The position numbers were made by a program, and so were the translations under genes. The notes below the pieces were generated by a model that did no database searches, was not told the origin of the DNA, and worked only from the letters and a program-made list of their open reading frames with translations. From Aquila chrysaetos chrysaetos (taxonomy: Eukaryota > Chordata > Aves > Accipitriformes > Accipitridae): a stretch of 64,000 nt of DNA. The DNA lies in assembly GCF_900496995.4 (NCBI RefSeq), contig NC_044011.1, forward strand, positions 17,578,041 through 17,642,040, in the 5' to 3' direction. Positions 13,301 to 25,470 of this stretch are shown here, in pieces; the first letter of the stretch is position 1, and each line of letters starts with the position of its first letter.

Positions 13301-15761
13301 TGAGCAGAAAATTAAGCATGCATATGTAACGTAACACAGCTGAAATGAAGTGTAGCAAAATTTCAGGCTGCATGTGCAAAAGCTGTGCATCACTGAGCCC
13401 TGTCTTGATAGCCCTCTCTGTGTAGTTCTGTTGTAGCCTGGCTAGAATACCAGGTATGTGTTTGATTTAGCATGTTGCTAGAGTGCAGCTGATAAACTGA
13501 AGCAAATCCAGAGAAGGAGAACAGGAAGATGAACTAGCATGGAAAAAATAACACAGTCAAGTGTATGCAACTTAGTGAAAGAGTACCTGAGATGGAATGT
13601 AACAAGTTGTAAATGTGTATAGGATGTAAATGCTAAGGAGAAAGAAAAATTAACTTATTGTAAAGCAAAGACAAAATCAAGAAAAAGACATTAGGAATAA
13701 TGGAGTATGCTCTGAGAAGGAGTAGCGGAAGACCTATCCATTGGGAATTTAAACTAGTTTTGATAAGACAATAGAAAATTAATATCAAATACTGTTCTCT
13801 GTTACCAGGATTTGGTTTTGGTGATGTAACAGCTTCTCCCTCTTGCTGCCTCTCAGGGAATGAAATTAGTGCCTTATTAGTGGTTTCTCACCACAGAGAA
13901 GAAAATAATAAATTTCTATTGCCTAGTGAAGCAGCAGTCTAATATTTGTATTTCTGCTTGGAGAAGCATTGCAAGATTTTTAACAGGTGAAATACAGCTT
14001 TTCACATGAGAAGAGCTGCCCCTGCTGCTGCCTGCTGATCCTGGAGGCGGTGGTCTTCAGGCAGACTTCTGGTGTGGCACCCTTGAAATACAGAAGATGA
14101 GTGCTATAAATGCTGAATATTTAAGAAGTACGTAAGTTTCAGACTTTTTTGAAAACAAAATATGTTTTATAGCTACAAAGTGAACAGATGCAAAGCTATC
14201 ATGATATTGAGCCAGGTTCCCAAGCACAAACACAGAATACCTCTCTCTTTCCGAAGACACATCCTGAGCCTCACTCTTGCCTGTCATGGCCCTCAGTTCA
14301 GCCCACTTGGTAGCAACAACCTCTGCTTTGCCTACAATGGCTCTAACTGAGTCCTTTTCACCTCATCTGCAGCCCCTGACAATTTTGATCCTCATCTGTT
14401 CCTTTTACAGTCATATCTGGATATGTTTTCTCCTCTGCTCTTTCAGCCCTCGTCCTTTCATGATCTTGCTCTACCTGTAGTTTCCCTCTCACTCCTGCCC
14501 TAATATTCATCAGCTTTCTATGTTTTCTCCTCTCATGCTTTTTTTAAACCATGTAAACTAGATACATTCACACAGACAGCATTCAGTCAGCTCCCTTTTA
14601 ATTGGAAACTAGCTGCACATTGCCCCACAGAAGTTAAGTGGATATACTGCCTTTGACTTCAGTGAGGCCAGGATTTCAAGCTTACACTTCTCACATTTCT
14701 TGACTCTCAAAAGCAGGAAACTATGAAGTCCCTAGGCAGTACAAATACAGTGATTCATGCCATGCAAACTGTTGCCTGGTTATAAGACTATTACTTGCTT
14801 GGCTTTTCAGTACGACCAGAATGCTTTGGCAGGCTTTCTGCTAAGGTTAACGAAAGTTAGATAAATAAGGGCTTGGTGCACTTAGATACTTTATCATTCC
14901 ATAATGTGTCTCACTACTTCTGTGTATTCAGCCAGAAGAATGTTGGCCATGTTCCTGTCTCATTTCTAACTGCTGGCAAGCTAACTGTAATCAAGGTATT
15001 CCTTTTAACTGGATTGATTTAAGGCTAAAAGGAGCTCTCTATTCCTTGCAGCTTCAGGTCCTTCAAAAATGAGGGAACATTGAACTTGAACTTGGGAATA
15101 AAAGTAGTAGCACTGTAGTTTTTCCCCCACTACCCTTATTTTCCATTCTTTTTCCATGTTCTTTGTGGAAACCTTCCCTCCTCTTCATAATTGTTACACT
15201 ACCTTGTTCTTCCTCATGCTTGAAGGCTTTGCGACATTCAGCCCTTTTCTCTTCGTACTTGATGCCTGATTTCTCCTTTCTCTGAATAGAGTCAATAGAT
15301 GGTCAGTATAAAAATTGAAAAAGAGTTGTTGTAAATTAATCAGAGAAGGAGGAGAAAGAGAGCATATAACAAAAGTGGTTGAGAACAACCAAAGAAAGAG
15401 GAATAAAAATAACATCTAAAGAAAGAAAGCAAAGAGGAAAAGAAACAAAAAAAGGAAGAAGAAGCAATAGGAGTGGGGACTGTGATCAAAGTTTAGACAG
15501 AAGTGGTCAAACTTTATGCAAATGGAAAACAAACCCTGAAAAATGTAGGAGAATCATGAAGCCCCCTTACTGGGCAAAAGAAATGGGGCAGGAAGAAAGA
15601 AAGAAAAAGGTAAGGAAATCAAAGTTCAAAGTTCTTTCATTGCATTGTGCTTCAAAATTTGATGGAAAATTTACAGACACAAGATCCATACAAGATAATA
15701 GGCATGTACAAAATCATAAAAGATTTAATTATTATTTATGCAAACCACACATATAATTTTG

Positions 15762-15912
15762 TCCCTGATTCAACACAGCACTCAAGCACTGGCTTAATTC
15801 CCATGAAGTCAAGCAAAACTAAGTATTTTACTCAAAAGGAGCCTAAACTCCTTCCAGATTACTCAAGATGTGTCAGTTGAATACCCTGCACTGAGGGTTC
15901 AGGATTTGCCTT
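15762..15912. repeat. Probable relic of an old amniote repeat
   Basis: Begins 'ccctgattcaacacagcac', passes through 'cccatgaagtcaag' and ends near 'gggttcaggatttgcc'. This has the layout of the same dispersed repeat as at 10308, with 'cctgattca' at one end and its rough complement at the other. It is strongly decayed. Confidence 0.35.
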
Positions 15913-17531
15913 GTTCAAACACAAGAGCCGTCTCAAGTCTTCTCAGTGATTTTAGCAAAATAAGTAAACAGGAAAGGGCTTGAAGGAAAAGGTGGAGCTG
16001 GGCCGGATAGTGGAGGGTACAACTTGCTGCTCAGGTAGCCCCACGGGGGGTGAAGTTATTCTTTCCTTCTTCCTCCCAGCAGCACCTTTTACTCCAGTGT
16101 CTCTTTGGTGGCCAGTCTTGCTGTCCAAAGCTTTGACACAGTCAAAGTAGACAGTATTTTACTGCTCTACGGTGTGCCCAGCCATCTGCTGCAATAGGCC
16201 AGCCCTATGCAGTGCTACTGCCTTGGTTTCCTGTGTGCTCCCATCCAGCTTTTGTTCCACGAGCCAACAGAGAAGCTATGCACCAGGTCTGACAGTCCCA
16301 GGGAGCACTTACTGCACTAACACAGAATTGAAGTTTACTAGATCCTTATTCAGTGGAGCAATAACACAGCACTGAGTTTCATTTTCATCTATAGCAGTTC
16401 TAGTCCCTTCTCCACCCAACAACCTACTGGGGATGTCACCGCCCAGTATTCCATCTCTGCATGCTCTGGGTCTATCATACAGAGACCAACCAATAAACTA
16501 TTTGCTATCCACGGTTATTCTGCACGTGAAGTCATATTCAGCATTTCAGGAATTAGTCTGATACCTGGTTTATGATGTGGTTTTTCAGGCTGGGTTGAGC
16601 AGAGCTGGGAGCTGGTTTTGGCAGAGGTGAAGTCACAATCACAACAGAAGTGAATAAATGGAATTCCATCTATTTATAGCTAAAAAAAAAGACACCAAAT
16701 AAGGGATTCCACAGGACAGTTCATGCACTAATCCTCACATACACCTCAGCACAAGCGTTGCTAAGAAATTTGTAAATTAATCACATAATATAAAGTCCTG
16801 GTTACCACCTGGTCACCCAGTGTTCACATCAACACCCATAGGAGTTGAGGGTCACTCTGTCCTCTGAATATCAAGTCAGTATTTTTTTCCTATTCCCAGG
16901 TGAAATAAGGGTGTCAATTTTACCTACCGGTCACTAGCCGACTACTCGGAAAAACTGTCGTTGTCTTGGACATCTACAGATCAGGAGCTTTCACTTTCAA
17001 TTGAGCAGAAAGGAAGTTTTTCAATTGGCAGCAAGAGAGATAAGAAATCTTCTAATAAAGATTTCACTTCTCAATGAAATAAGCATCCATGCAGGGAGGA
17101 ACCAGGTTGAAGGTATACAGGCAGTAGATAAATCCTCCAGCTCCACTTTCCTTATCCCATCTCTGTAGCACAATGCATTGAGTTGTCATCTGCCATTTGT
17201 GTATTCATTCTAATTCTTTCTGCCTTGTTATTCTGTCAATTTCTTAATCTATTTACACTGACTTTATTTTCAGTGTGTCTATTGTGACAGCAAATCCTAG
17301 AATTGCCTTGGGTGTTGTCTGAAAATGGCCATTATCAAATCATAATGCCTACCCAGATGAGGAACTGTAAAGGCCCTAGGCATCAGTAGGAGTCCTTAAC
17401 AGCTGCCTGCAGTTTAGACCTGCATATCAATTTCCACCTTGGAGGATCTGCTGCAGTATTATAAGGTGAACAGACACTGTGTGTATTAAAATTTGGATTA
17501 GTGGCTCAACCAAAACGTTCACTTTCACTCC

Positions 17532-17547
17532 CTCTCTCTCTCTCTCT
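17532..17547. repeat. (CT)n microsatellite
   Basis: Uninterrupted CT dinucleotide tract of eight units. Confidence 0.85.
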
Positions 17548-17690
17548 TTTTTCACATTAATAAACTTGCTATCTCAATCTTTTGTTGGTAAACTATATAA
17601 AAATGCAAATGATCCAGAATCCAATTAATTTCTGGAAGGTTGCAGCTGTTTTGGGCCCTATTCACAAAGACATGTGGTGTGCAGGCGTGC

Positions 17691-17707
17691 GTGTGTGTGT
17701 GTGTGTG
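17691..17707. repeat. (GT)n microsatellite
   Basis: Alternating GT tract with imperfect GT/GC extensions on both sides. Confidence 0.85.
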
Positions 17708-20539
17708 CATGTGTATGCATCTGATTGCTAAGAAAATCAGGCCTTATTATTGAAGCCTTGACTCTTAAAATTTGAGCTATTGTTCATTGCCAGTGCTGAT
17801 GCAAACAGATAATTTCCAAATTGTATTCCACGTTTATTAAAGTGGTAGAAAATGTGGCTAATTTCAGACAAAGCTGAGAAAAGGTGGAGCTTGAGAGCTG
17901 AAATAGGAGATCTGGGAAATCTGTTTCTATCACAACAAAGAAAAGTTTATCTAATATCTCAAAAAGCATTAATTACTGTGAGGCGCAGGCGAACACATTG
18001 TGGATTTCTTCATTGGTTTTGTCATTCTTCATTGCTTTATTCTACTACTGTGAGTTGTTTGGCTTCATATTGTGTTTTGGGTTTTTTTGCTTATATCTCA
18101 TGTGTAGTTATAAAATTGAGGCCATCCTGGGAATATTTTTCATTACTCTAGCTCAGGCTTCAAACAGAAGTTTATCTAGACCAGTTTGAAGCAATGTATG
18201 TAATTGTTCCCGTCATTGGTTGACCCTGGGCAAGACATTCAGGACTGATTCTTTAATCTATATTTTTATATTAAGGGGCTCCATTCATGGCTGCCCAGTT
18301 TGCACCTGCAGCTGGAACCACAAACATCAAAACACACAAAACTAACAACATCATGAGCACATAGGTCTTGATCTCCTGTGTATCTGTTCCCCCACATTAA
18401 CATGTTATCCATGAGCAACAAAATCAACAGCGTCTCATTTTCTATGCTATTTATGTCTTCATATGCTCCTGTTTGCCTTCTCTGCTGTCTAACACAGGTT
18501 AAGCATATTTCTGTCAGTGGGATATTAGTAATCTGTCTCCCCTACCTAATGAACTTCAAAGGAGCTTAATATCCATGAGACCTCTTCCCCTGTGCCCTTC
18601 TATCTGTTTGTTTGAGTTGGCCAACAGTTCAAAATTTATGCAAGCAAAGGGAGCCAGGGCTGACGACAGCATGATCATATACGAGGCTGAAAAGGGGACA
18701 TTTTTCTTAGTCGTAAATAATCTGGGAATCTTATTTCATTTATTCTTAAAACAAGGTTTTGGTATTTTTCTATAACAGTCACTAAAGAAGCACAGATGCT
18801 GCTGACAAGGAAAGGTGAAGTTATAAATATAATATGTCATTTTTATTGTGCTATAAGCATTTGGTGAAATTGTAGCCATCATGGAAGTCCTACATTTAAG
18901 GTACATAGTAGCCTATCAGACATATGTAAGAACAAGCCCTCCTCGGTTTATTATAGTCAGCAGTTTCAGCAGTGAGTGCATACAAGGCTAAATTCAGCTT
19001 TGTGCAGAGAGCTCGTGTTGGGTCAGAGCACCATATAAATCCCACTTGATCTCTAAAAATAGAATTCCAAAGTGGAATTTAAAGCCCTGTGATAGCATCT
19101 GGTTCAGACAAGAATTTAACAAAGAGGAGACAATTTTTGCCAAGGTTGTGATACCCTCTCTAAATACAGTCTCGCAAGTGTCGATCCACAGAGGCAGCAA
19201 CCAGGCCAGTTTCACCAAGCATGGCTATTCACTGAATAATGTGCTGAGGTGTCTTGATTAATAAGAATAGGCTCCTCTATGGGCAATAAGCTGAAGGCTG
19301 CTCTCTTGCCTGGGAAAGAGCCAAGGCTTTTGATCAGATAACTGGGGGTTTAAGTTTAATATTTTACAGGGAGAGCTTTTCTTCTTTTGGCTTTGTTGTA
19401 ACTGATAATGCACAGAGATAATGCATATTGGGAGCACTGATAACAGAAAGAATAAGCAGATCTATAGCAAGAAAAATAGGAGAGAGGCTCCCATCTCAAG
19501 CACTGTTCTGGAAAGACTGGGAGGAGGGATAGAATCGATAAGGTTATGTGTGGATCAGCTGTAACTGCTTGTCTTGCTGCCAAAGCAACATTTGATGTTA
19601 GAGCCTTGCAAGTGAGCTTACCATTACAGGGCAAAATCAGTGTGGCAGACACTGGGTGTAGTCCTTGTGTAGGATACGTTATTTCCACTATATATGTAGC
19701 AGTCTCTTTGAATAAAGAGTAGTAAGGGTTCAGGCAATATCTTCATTCAGAAGCCCTGAGAAAGCACCAAAGAGTTCCCAGAGTAACAGCTCTGCTAGAG
19801 ACACGAGGACAGAGAGCAAACTCATCTGCTGCTTGCCACAGTCCAGAGCACAGAAATTATATCACAAAATTATGCAATATATATAAGGTCTTAAAACTGA
19901 GAGGGTCCTTGCATGCAAAGAAGGAGAATTTAGAAGAGCGTAAGTAACAGCTCCATCTGGTGATGCCGTCTTTATAGCAATGTATTTAAGACTCTTTTAT
20001 ATAGCCCCCCCCATCTTCTTTCAAATTTAGATCCTTTTCTTCTTTCCCAGTTGGCTTCATTATCTGAAATCATTCAGATTTCATTATAGTGAACAAAGTA
20101 TAAATATTTCTTCAAGGTAGCGACTACACTGGAAGATTATGGGATAGTCTCGCAAATTGTCCCAGATCACTAGATAAGGTGATCTCTGTCATAATTCATT
20201 TGAGAGTAGAAGGAGGAAAAGTGTCTCTCTCTGGTATAAGAAATGTCCTGTTAAAGTAATCAAAGAAAATAAAGAGATTGATTTATGTGCATTAAGAAAT
20301 ACATGAAGCTATATCATTTTCTTAAAGGGCCTACTTCTGCAAAGTGTGTATTGCCTTCTGCCAGCTACTAGTTATCCTTAATCTGTATTGACATAAAGTT
20401 TGAGATACCCGCCATTTGTCTGAATTGTATAACACGTGTGTTATTCATTCCCTCATCTGTCCTCTCTCATCTTAGTCAGTCAACCCCATTTTGAAAATCC
20501 CAGATGTGGCAGTCTGTTAGAATAGTGTGAGATCATATT

Positions 20540-21950
20540 AAGAGCCATTACTAGTAAGACCAAAGGCCCATCTAGCTCAGTACCTGTCTCTGCATGATAC
20601 TTGCTCTTGCTGCTCTCCCAGACTCCAGCTATGTCAATCCAGAACAGGTGTAGTCTCTGTACGTTTGGTAATTCTCGGTAGAAGATTGATCTCCTTGTCT
20701 AGTTTCCCCTTTTAGTCCATGCATCCACACATCATCAGGCAATGATTTTCACAGGTCTACCACCTATTGTACAAAAAAGCACTTGTGTTTGTTTTGAATG
20801 TGGTTCTTATCTTCATTTGATGTTCCCTAGTTCTCATGTGAGAAGGGCCAAGTTCCATCCTCTTTGTTGTGTTCATGATTTCTCAGACTTCTGTCATATT
20901 CTTATAGGTCATCCTTTTTCCAGGATAAAGTGCACTAGCATCTCCTGTTGTAGTTGCTGAGTAGCTTTTCTTAATATGAAGGCTCCTCTGCACTTTGATC
21001 ATCTTTGTTGCTTTCCTCTGAAACTTTCTGTTTAACCTATATCCTTTTTGAAAGAAGGGGACCAGACAGTATTTGGCACACAGTATTCAATATGGGGTTG
21101 AGTGATGGTTTTCTGTAGCAGCACAGTGGTGTTCTCTGTTTTGTTCTCCATTTATTTCCTAATGTTTTCTAACATTTGACTTGCCTTCTTGACTGCTATT
21201 AAACATCAGGTTGACATTTTCATAGGACTATCTATCATAACCCCAGATCTGTCTCCTAAGTAGTAATGATCAACTCCATCATATTTATATCTGGAGTTAG
21301 AATTGTTTTTCCCACATGCATTGCTTTCCATTTATCTACAGTGAATTTAATTTGTCATTTAATTGCCCAGCCACTCAGACTCATAAGGTTCCTCAGTAGG
21401 GTTTTTTTGGTCACTGTTTGTCTTTGCTATCTTGAATAACTCTGTATCATCACTGAACTTCCTGAATTCCCTACTCACCCACTTTCCCAAATCACTTATG
21501 AATACATTGACTATCCCAGGTGCCAGCTCAGATCCCACTGGAACTCCAAGGGTGGAATACACTGTGTTGCAAAAACTATCCATTCACTTTTCCTCTCTGT
21601 GTCCTATCCTTTAAACAGTTACCTATCCATGCAGGGACCTTTCCCTTTATCCCATCACTGCTCAGCTTTATTAAAAACGTTTTGTGAAGGAATTTTTAGA
21701 AGACCTTTGGAAATCCAAGTAGATTATGTCAACTGAATTAACACCATCCACATACATGTTGATCTCTTTAGAGAACTCTAGTAAATTTGGAAGACAAGAC
21801 TCTCCATAATAAAAGCCATGTCGACTTTCCCAAGTGGATTAAAGTTATTACCTGCTCTTTCTTAGGCTATTACTAATGTTATAAGGAGACAAATATGGTG
21901 TATTCAGAGTTATTCCAACAAATATTTCCTTAAACTTTATCTGAGAGGTG
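20540..21950 (-). mobile_element. Ancient CR1-like LINE, 3' half, decayed
   Basis: The left edge holds 'agaccaaaggcccatctagc', a phrase typical (complemented) of the 3' untranslated region of old CR1 elements in birds, turtles and crocodiles. Going right, the minus strand carries remnants of the reverse-transcriptase coding region. In one open stretch (complement of 21359-21583) I read GVPVGSELAPG, then VFISDL, then KFSDDTELF. These correspond to the conserved G(V/I)PQGS...GP, F(I)NDL and F(A)DD palm motifs of CR1/L2-clade polymerases. The second Asp pair (complement of 21446-21457) is the catalytic site. Surrounding frames are broken by stops and shifts, so no active protein is left. The outer limits are approximate. 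An L2/L3-type LINE is an alternative to CR1. Confidence 0.65.
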
Positions 21951-24900
21951 TTTATTTGGATCGTTAGGCAGGAGGGCTAGTAATACATTACTTGGTGTAT
22001 ATGCTTTTTCCATGTTGAACTCAGTACTCTACTATGTTCTGGACACCACAAAGATGGATATTCTAGTCAGGGTGAAGGAACTACAGGTATCTACTATAGC
22101 ACTCACTGCTTGGGGGCATGTGCATTGGTGATCCCACGTCAGAGTTGCATGCATCCCTGCACACCAAGAAGATTAAGGCATCTCAAATGACTTAGTGACT
22201 TCTGTTACCACTCAGTTTAGCAATAGGACAGTGGTGCAAAAGGTGATGTAAAAATCTACCTAAAAAGGTCGTTTGTAATCCATGCACCCCAACTGCTATG
22301 CTAAATATTTCTGAGTATTAAGCGCTGTCACTTTATCTATTTACTTTTTCCATTTTGCGTAATGCAGCAATAACCTATTGATTTGTCATGATATAAGTTT
22401 AGCACTAAGATTAAGTCCTCTCTGTTAAATCTACCATCAATTTATTCAGCCTAGTAGAAAGGACATAGGAATAGTGATGAAAAATACCAAGGAAAAAAAA
22501 TACAGTTTGGAGGGTTAGGTCTTTTTTTCTGTGTGTCTGCACCCTATTAATGTGCCATCTGCTGCTAGGACATAGATTCATTTACCATTACAGTGTTCTA
22601 ACATGATTACCTTTTTTTCCCCCTGAAAAGCCACAAAGGGGCTAAATACAGATTTACTTAAAATTCTAGGGAAAGAGGCGGTCCTTGCCCTAGACACAAT
22701 TGTTCTCTGGATGTTGAGAGCTTTGCCACTAGCATTAAATGTAATTTACTTTATCTGATGACAGTTTGCTGAACTTAAGTTTTAATAGGATCAGGACATA
22801 GATGGTAAGTGGAGAGAAGAGAAAAGCATTGTGGGTGGAATTCATCCCACCCCATTACCCCTTCCTTAACTAAGAACAAATTGAGCACAAAGAAGAGATT
22901 ATGCCGTCTCCAGGAGGTGGGCCAAGTTAGAGGGCATCAGCACATCCAGTCTCCAGGCTGGAACAGAGTCTGACACCCTGCTGTGTTTCCCCAGGTGGGT
23001 TGTTGCCCTGCTGTAGTACAGTTGTGAATTCATTACTCAGATATATGCTTCTCTCCTCTCTATTCACCACTGCATTCCTAATTACCCTCTAGTTTATGAT
23101 AGCTAGTACAGGCTCATGTAGTTGCTCAGGGTACCTGTTCTGTAAGCCATCCACCCTTTACACAGCAGAACCTTTTTTTTTAATGTCTCATACTATCACG
23201 GGCAAATTTCATAGTATGATAAAGCCCTTCACCAATCAAAGCATCTAGTGTTAGAGGAGAAATTGGTTTCTCATTCAGAGTTATGGGACTATTATGACCT
23301 CCCACATTACTGCTGGTTCATTTGCAATCAGCTTTTTCATTATCTTTCAGCTACACCGGACCAGAATTATGTTAATTGCCCATTAACTACAGTTGGGTGA
23401 TTCATTTATTCTTTTAATTTAGAGTATCGAAAATGGATCTAACCTCTATTTTGCTTTTAAAACTTTCTGATACAATCTCTGCCATTACTGAGGTGAAAGT
23501 AAAAACAAGATGTCAATAAAGCCATGTCCTTCACTGGGTACGGAGCCTTCATGGACAGCATGAGATCCTGTATTTCTTGCAAGATATTTTGCAAAGAACG
23601 ACAAACAGGTTTATCAGAAGAGTTCATTTCTTTTTCTCTCCTTTTCTGCTGCACTAGATTTTTCTGCATGTATAATGGAATGTCTTAATTTTGTTTTTCA
23701 CTTTGTTATTTCTGCCTCTTAAAGGGGTTTGTGCTTCAAGGTTTAAATCATCCTCTTCCTTGCAAAAATTTGGATAAACCTTTTACGTGGCAAGCTTATC
23801 AAACATCTGTGGAGTTTTCTGCAATTGGGATGTATAGCCAGTCTCACCCAGCATACCAATTCCAACATTGTTTTTTCCTTTGAATTGTTGGGATTCTTGA
23901 TCTTTGTATTCATTCACAGGGGTGTAGGGGGGGGGTAATTGAATATTTTTCTTTCAAATGTTTTCTCCTTGGATGGCTCAGAATTGTGGACTGGGAGCAT
24001 ACTTATCTCTATTATCTATAACAGATTGCATATTAACTTAAGTTTTCCCCTGTAGCAACATGTAGGTGTTTGTAATAATTGTTGAAGGTAGAGTTCTCAG
24101 TGGAAGTGTCACTGCAGTCCTACAAATACTTCAGTATAACTTTACCAAAATGAATTAGCCTAGTCTATATGACTCCAGGACTTATATGAATGAATGTATC
24201 ACTTAAAAGGATGAACATATTCATCCTTAGTTATCTGTAGACCCTGAAAGAAGAACTTTCTACATTTTCACAATTTCTACTATCATAATAATATCTAGGA
24301 ACCTTAGCCAAGGATCTAGATATCACTTTACCTGATGCTGTATAGGTTAGTAAGAAAGAAAACACGCTAAGCCTCTGAGAGCTTATACTCCAAGTGTGAT
24401 AAGACAAAGGAGGTGACAGAATAGGTGAAGTGGTTTGGGAACAGGAGGAGAACAAGGCAAGACAGGGTGTTTGTACCCTGTGCACTGGAATGTAGCTGAG
24501 AGGGCTCTGGGGTGGGGAACCCCAGAGCATCTAAAAAGAAGGATAAAGAACAGGCTGCAAGTAGGTTTGAGGGAAGCCAGGTGTCAGTGTGGGATGGAGT
24601 CATTAGGGCAGCTGGAAAGCCTGGGGAAAGTATAAGAAACATTGAATTGCAGCAGCAGGAGGAAAAGGAAGGTCACATTGGATCACACAGGTGTTCAGTG
24701 TAGGCAGGGCAAGATTTTAATTGTTATTTTTATTGGACCAAATCAGATGAGTGTTTGGGGGTGCAGGTGCACCTGCAGGTTTCAAAAAGTTGACATTTGA
24801 GCATGTCAATTTTTCTGTTTCTTTAGCTGGAGTTCTTGTGCAAGGAAAAGAAAGAAGTAAAAGGAGGGAGCACTGGAGTATGAAAGAAGCAAATAAGCAG

Positions 24901-25398
24901 TGTTTTACTTTATTATTCCTGGGGGATTTAAAATTACTTAGATTATTAGGTTACAAATACTATACACTTAAAACGTAATCATTTTCAACAGAAAAATGCA
25001 ATGAAATGGATGTGGCTTTTTGAGTTACATACATATATGTATTTATGAAGAATAGCTAAATTTCCTAATATATGAAGTCGATCTTTGTCTTCCTTTTTCT
25101 TGCCATCCTTTTTCTTTCTTTCCCTTTTTAGTACTTTGCTTTATTCTCTCTTTTTCTTTCTGCATGTTTTTGTTGCCCATCTATCTTTAATGTCTGTTTT
25201 CTTTTCAATTAACTTCTAATTTCCCCTTTCTATACATCCTAGGGCCCTGGCTTTGCAAATCCTTGCACAGGACTGTTCACTTTGAAATCAACAGTATTTT
25301 TATCAGATGAAAACAGTTAGTGTTGCAGGATTATGAGCAAAATATCACTGACTCACTATTAAACCCTACTTTTTCAACAGAATTTAGTGGGCATCATT
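21951..25398. other. Non-coding host DNA
   Basis: No gene recognised. The open frames around 24.2-24.7 kb overlap on both strands and carry no domain signature. A short G run sits near 23930. Nothing else stands out. Confidence 0.55.
25243..25345. repeat. Probable relic of an old amniote repeat
   Basis: Reads 'gctttgcaaatccttgcac', then a degenerate middle, then 'tgttgcaggattatgagc'. The ends are rough complements of each other, as in the palindromic repeat relics at 10.3 and 15.8 kb. Confidence 0.35.
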
Positions 25399-25470
25399 GA
25401 TGGTTGGACTCGATGATCTTAAAGGTCTTTTCCAACCTAAATGATTCTATGATTCTATGATTCTATAATT
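25399..25470 (+). mobile_element. CR1 LINE 3'-end fragment
   Basis: This is a short piece with the CR1 tail 'ggactcgatgatcttaaagg' and 'ttccaacctaaatg', followed by repeated ATTCTATG units. This is the 3' terminus of avian CR1 elements. About 70 bases remain, which is typical of severe 5' truncation. It has the same tail as the larger copy at 32.9-33.4 kb. Confidence 0.85.

Larger units (their letters stand above)
9137..20539. other. Non-coding host DNA with old repeat relics
   Basis: No gene is supportable. Open frames are short and unrelated to any family I recognise. The stretch contains CT and GT microsatellites near 17.5-17.7 kb and several decayed fragments resembling old amniote interspersed repeats (annotated separately). 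The rest shows no structure that I can interpret. Confidence 0.6.

Noticed and set aside
15379-15756. 125-codon Lys/Arg-rich frame
   Set aside because: It arises from a purine-rich (AAAG/GAA) tract. The composition bias explains both its length and its residues.
19356-19688. 110-codon minus-strand frame
   Set aside because: No recognisable motif and no promoter or splice context. Length is within chance for a 64-kb window.
21432-21614. 60-codon plus-strand frame
   Set aside because: Shadow of the decayed LINE polymerase on the opposite strand.
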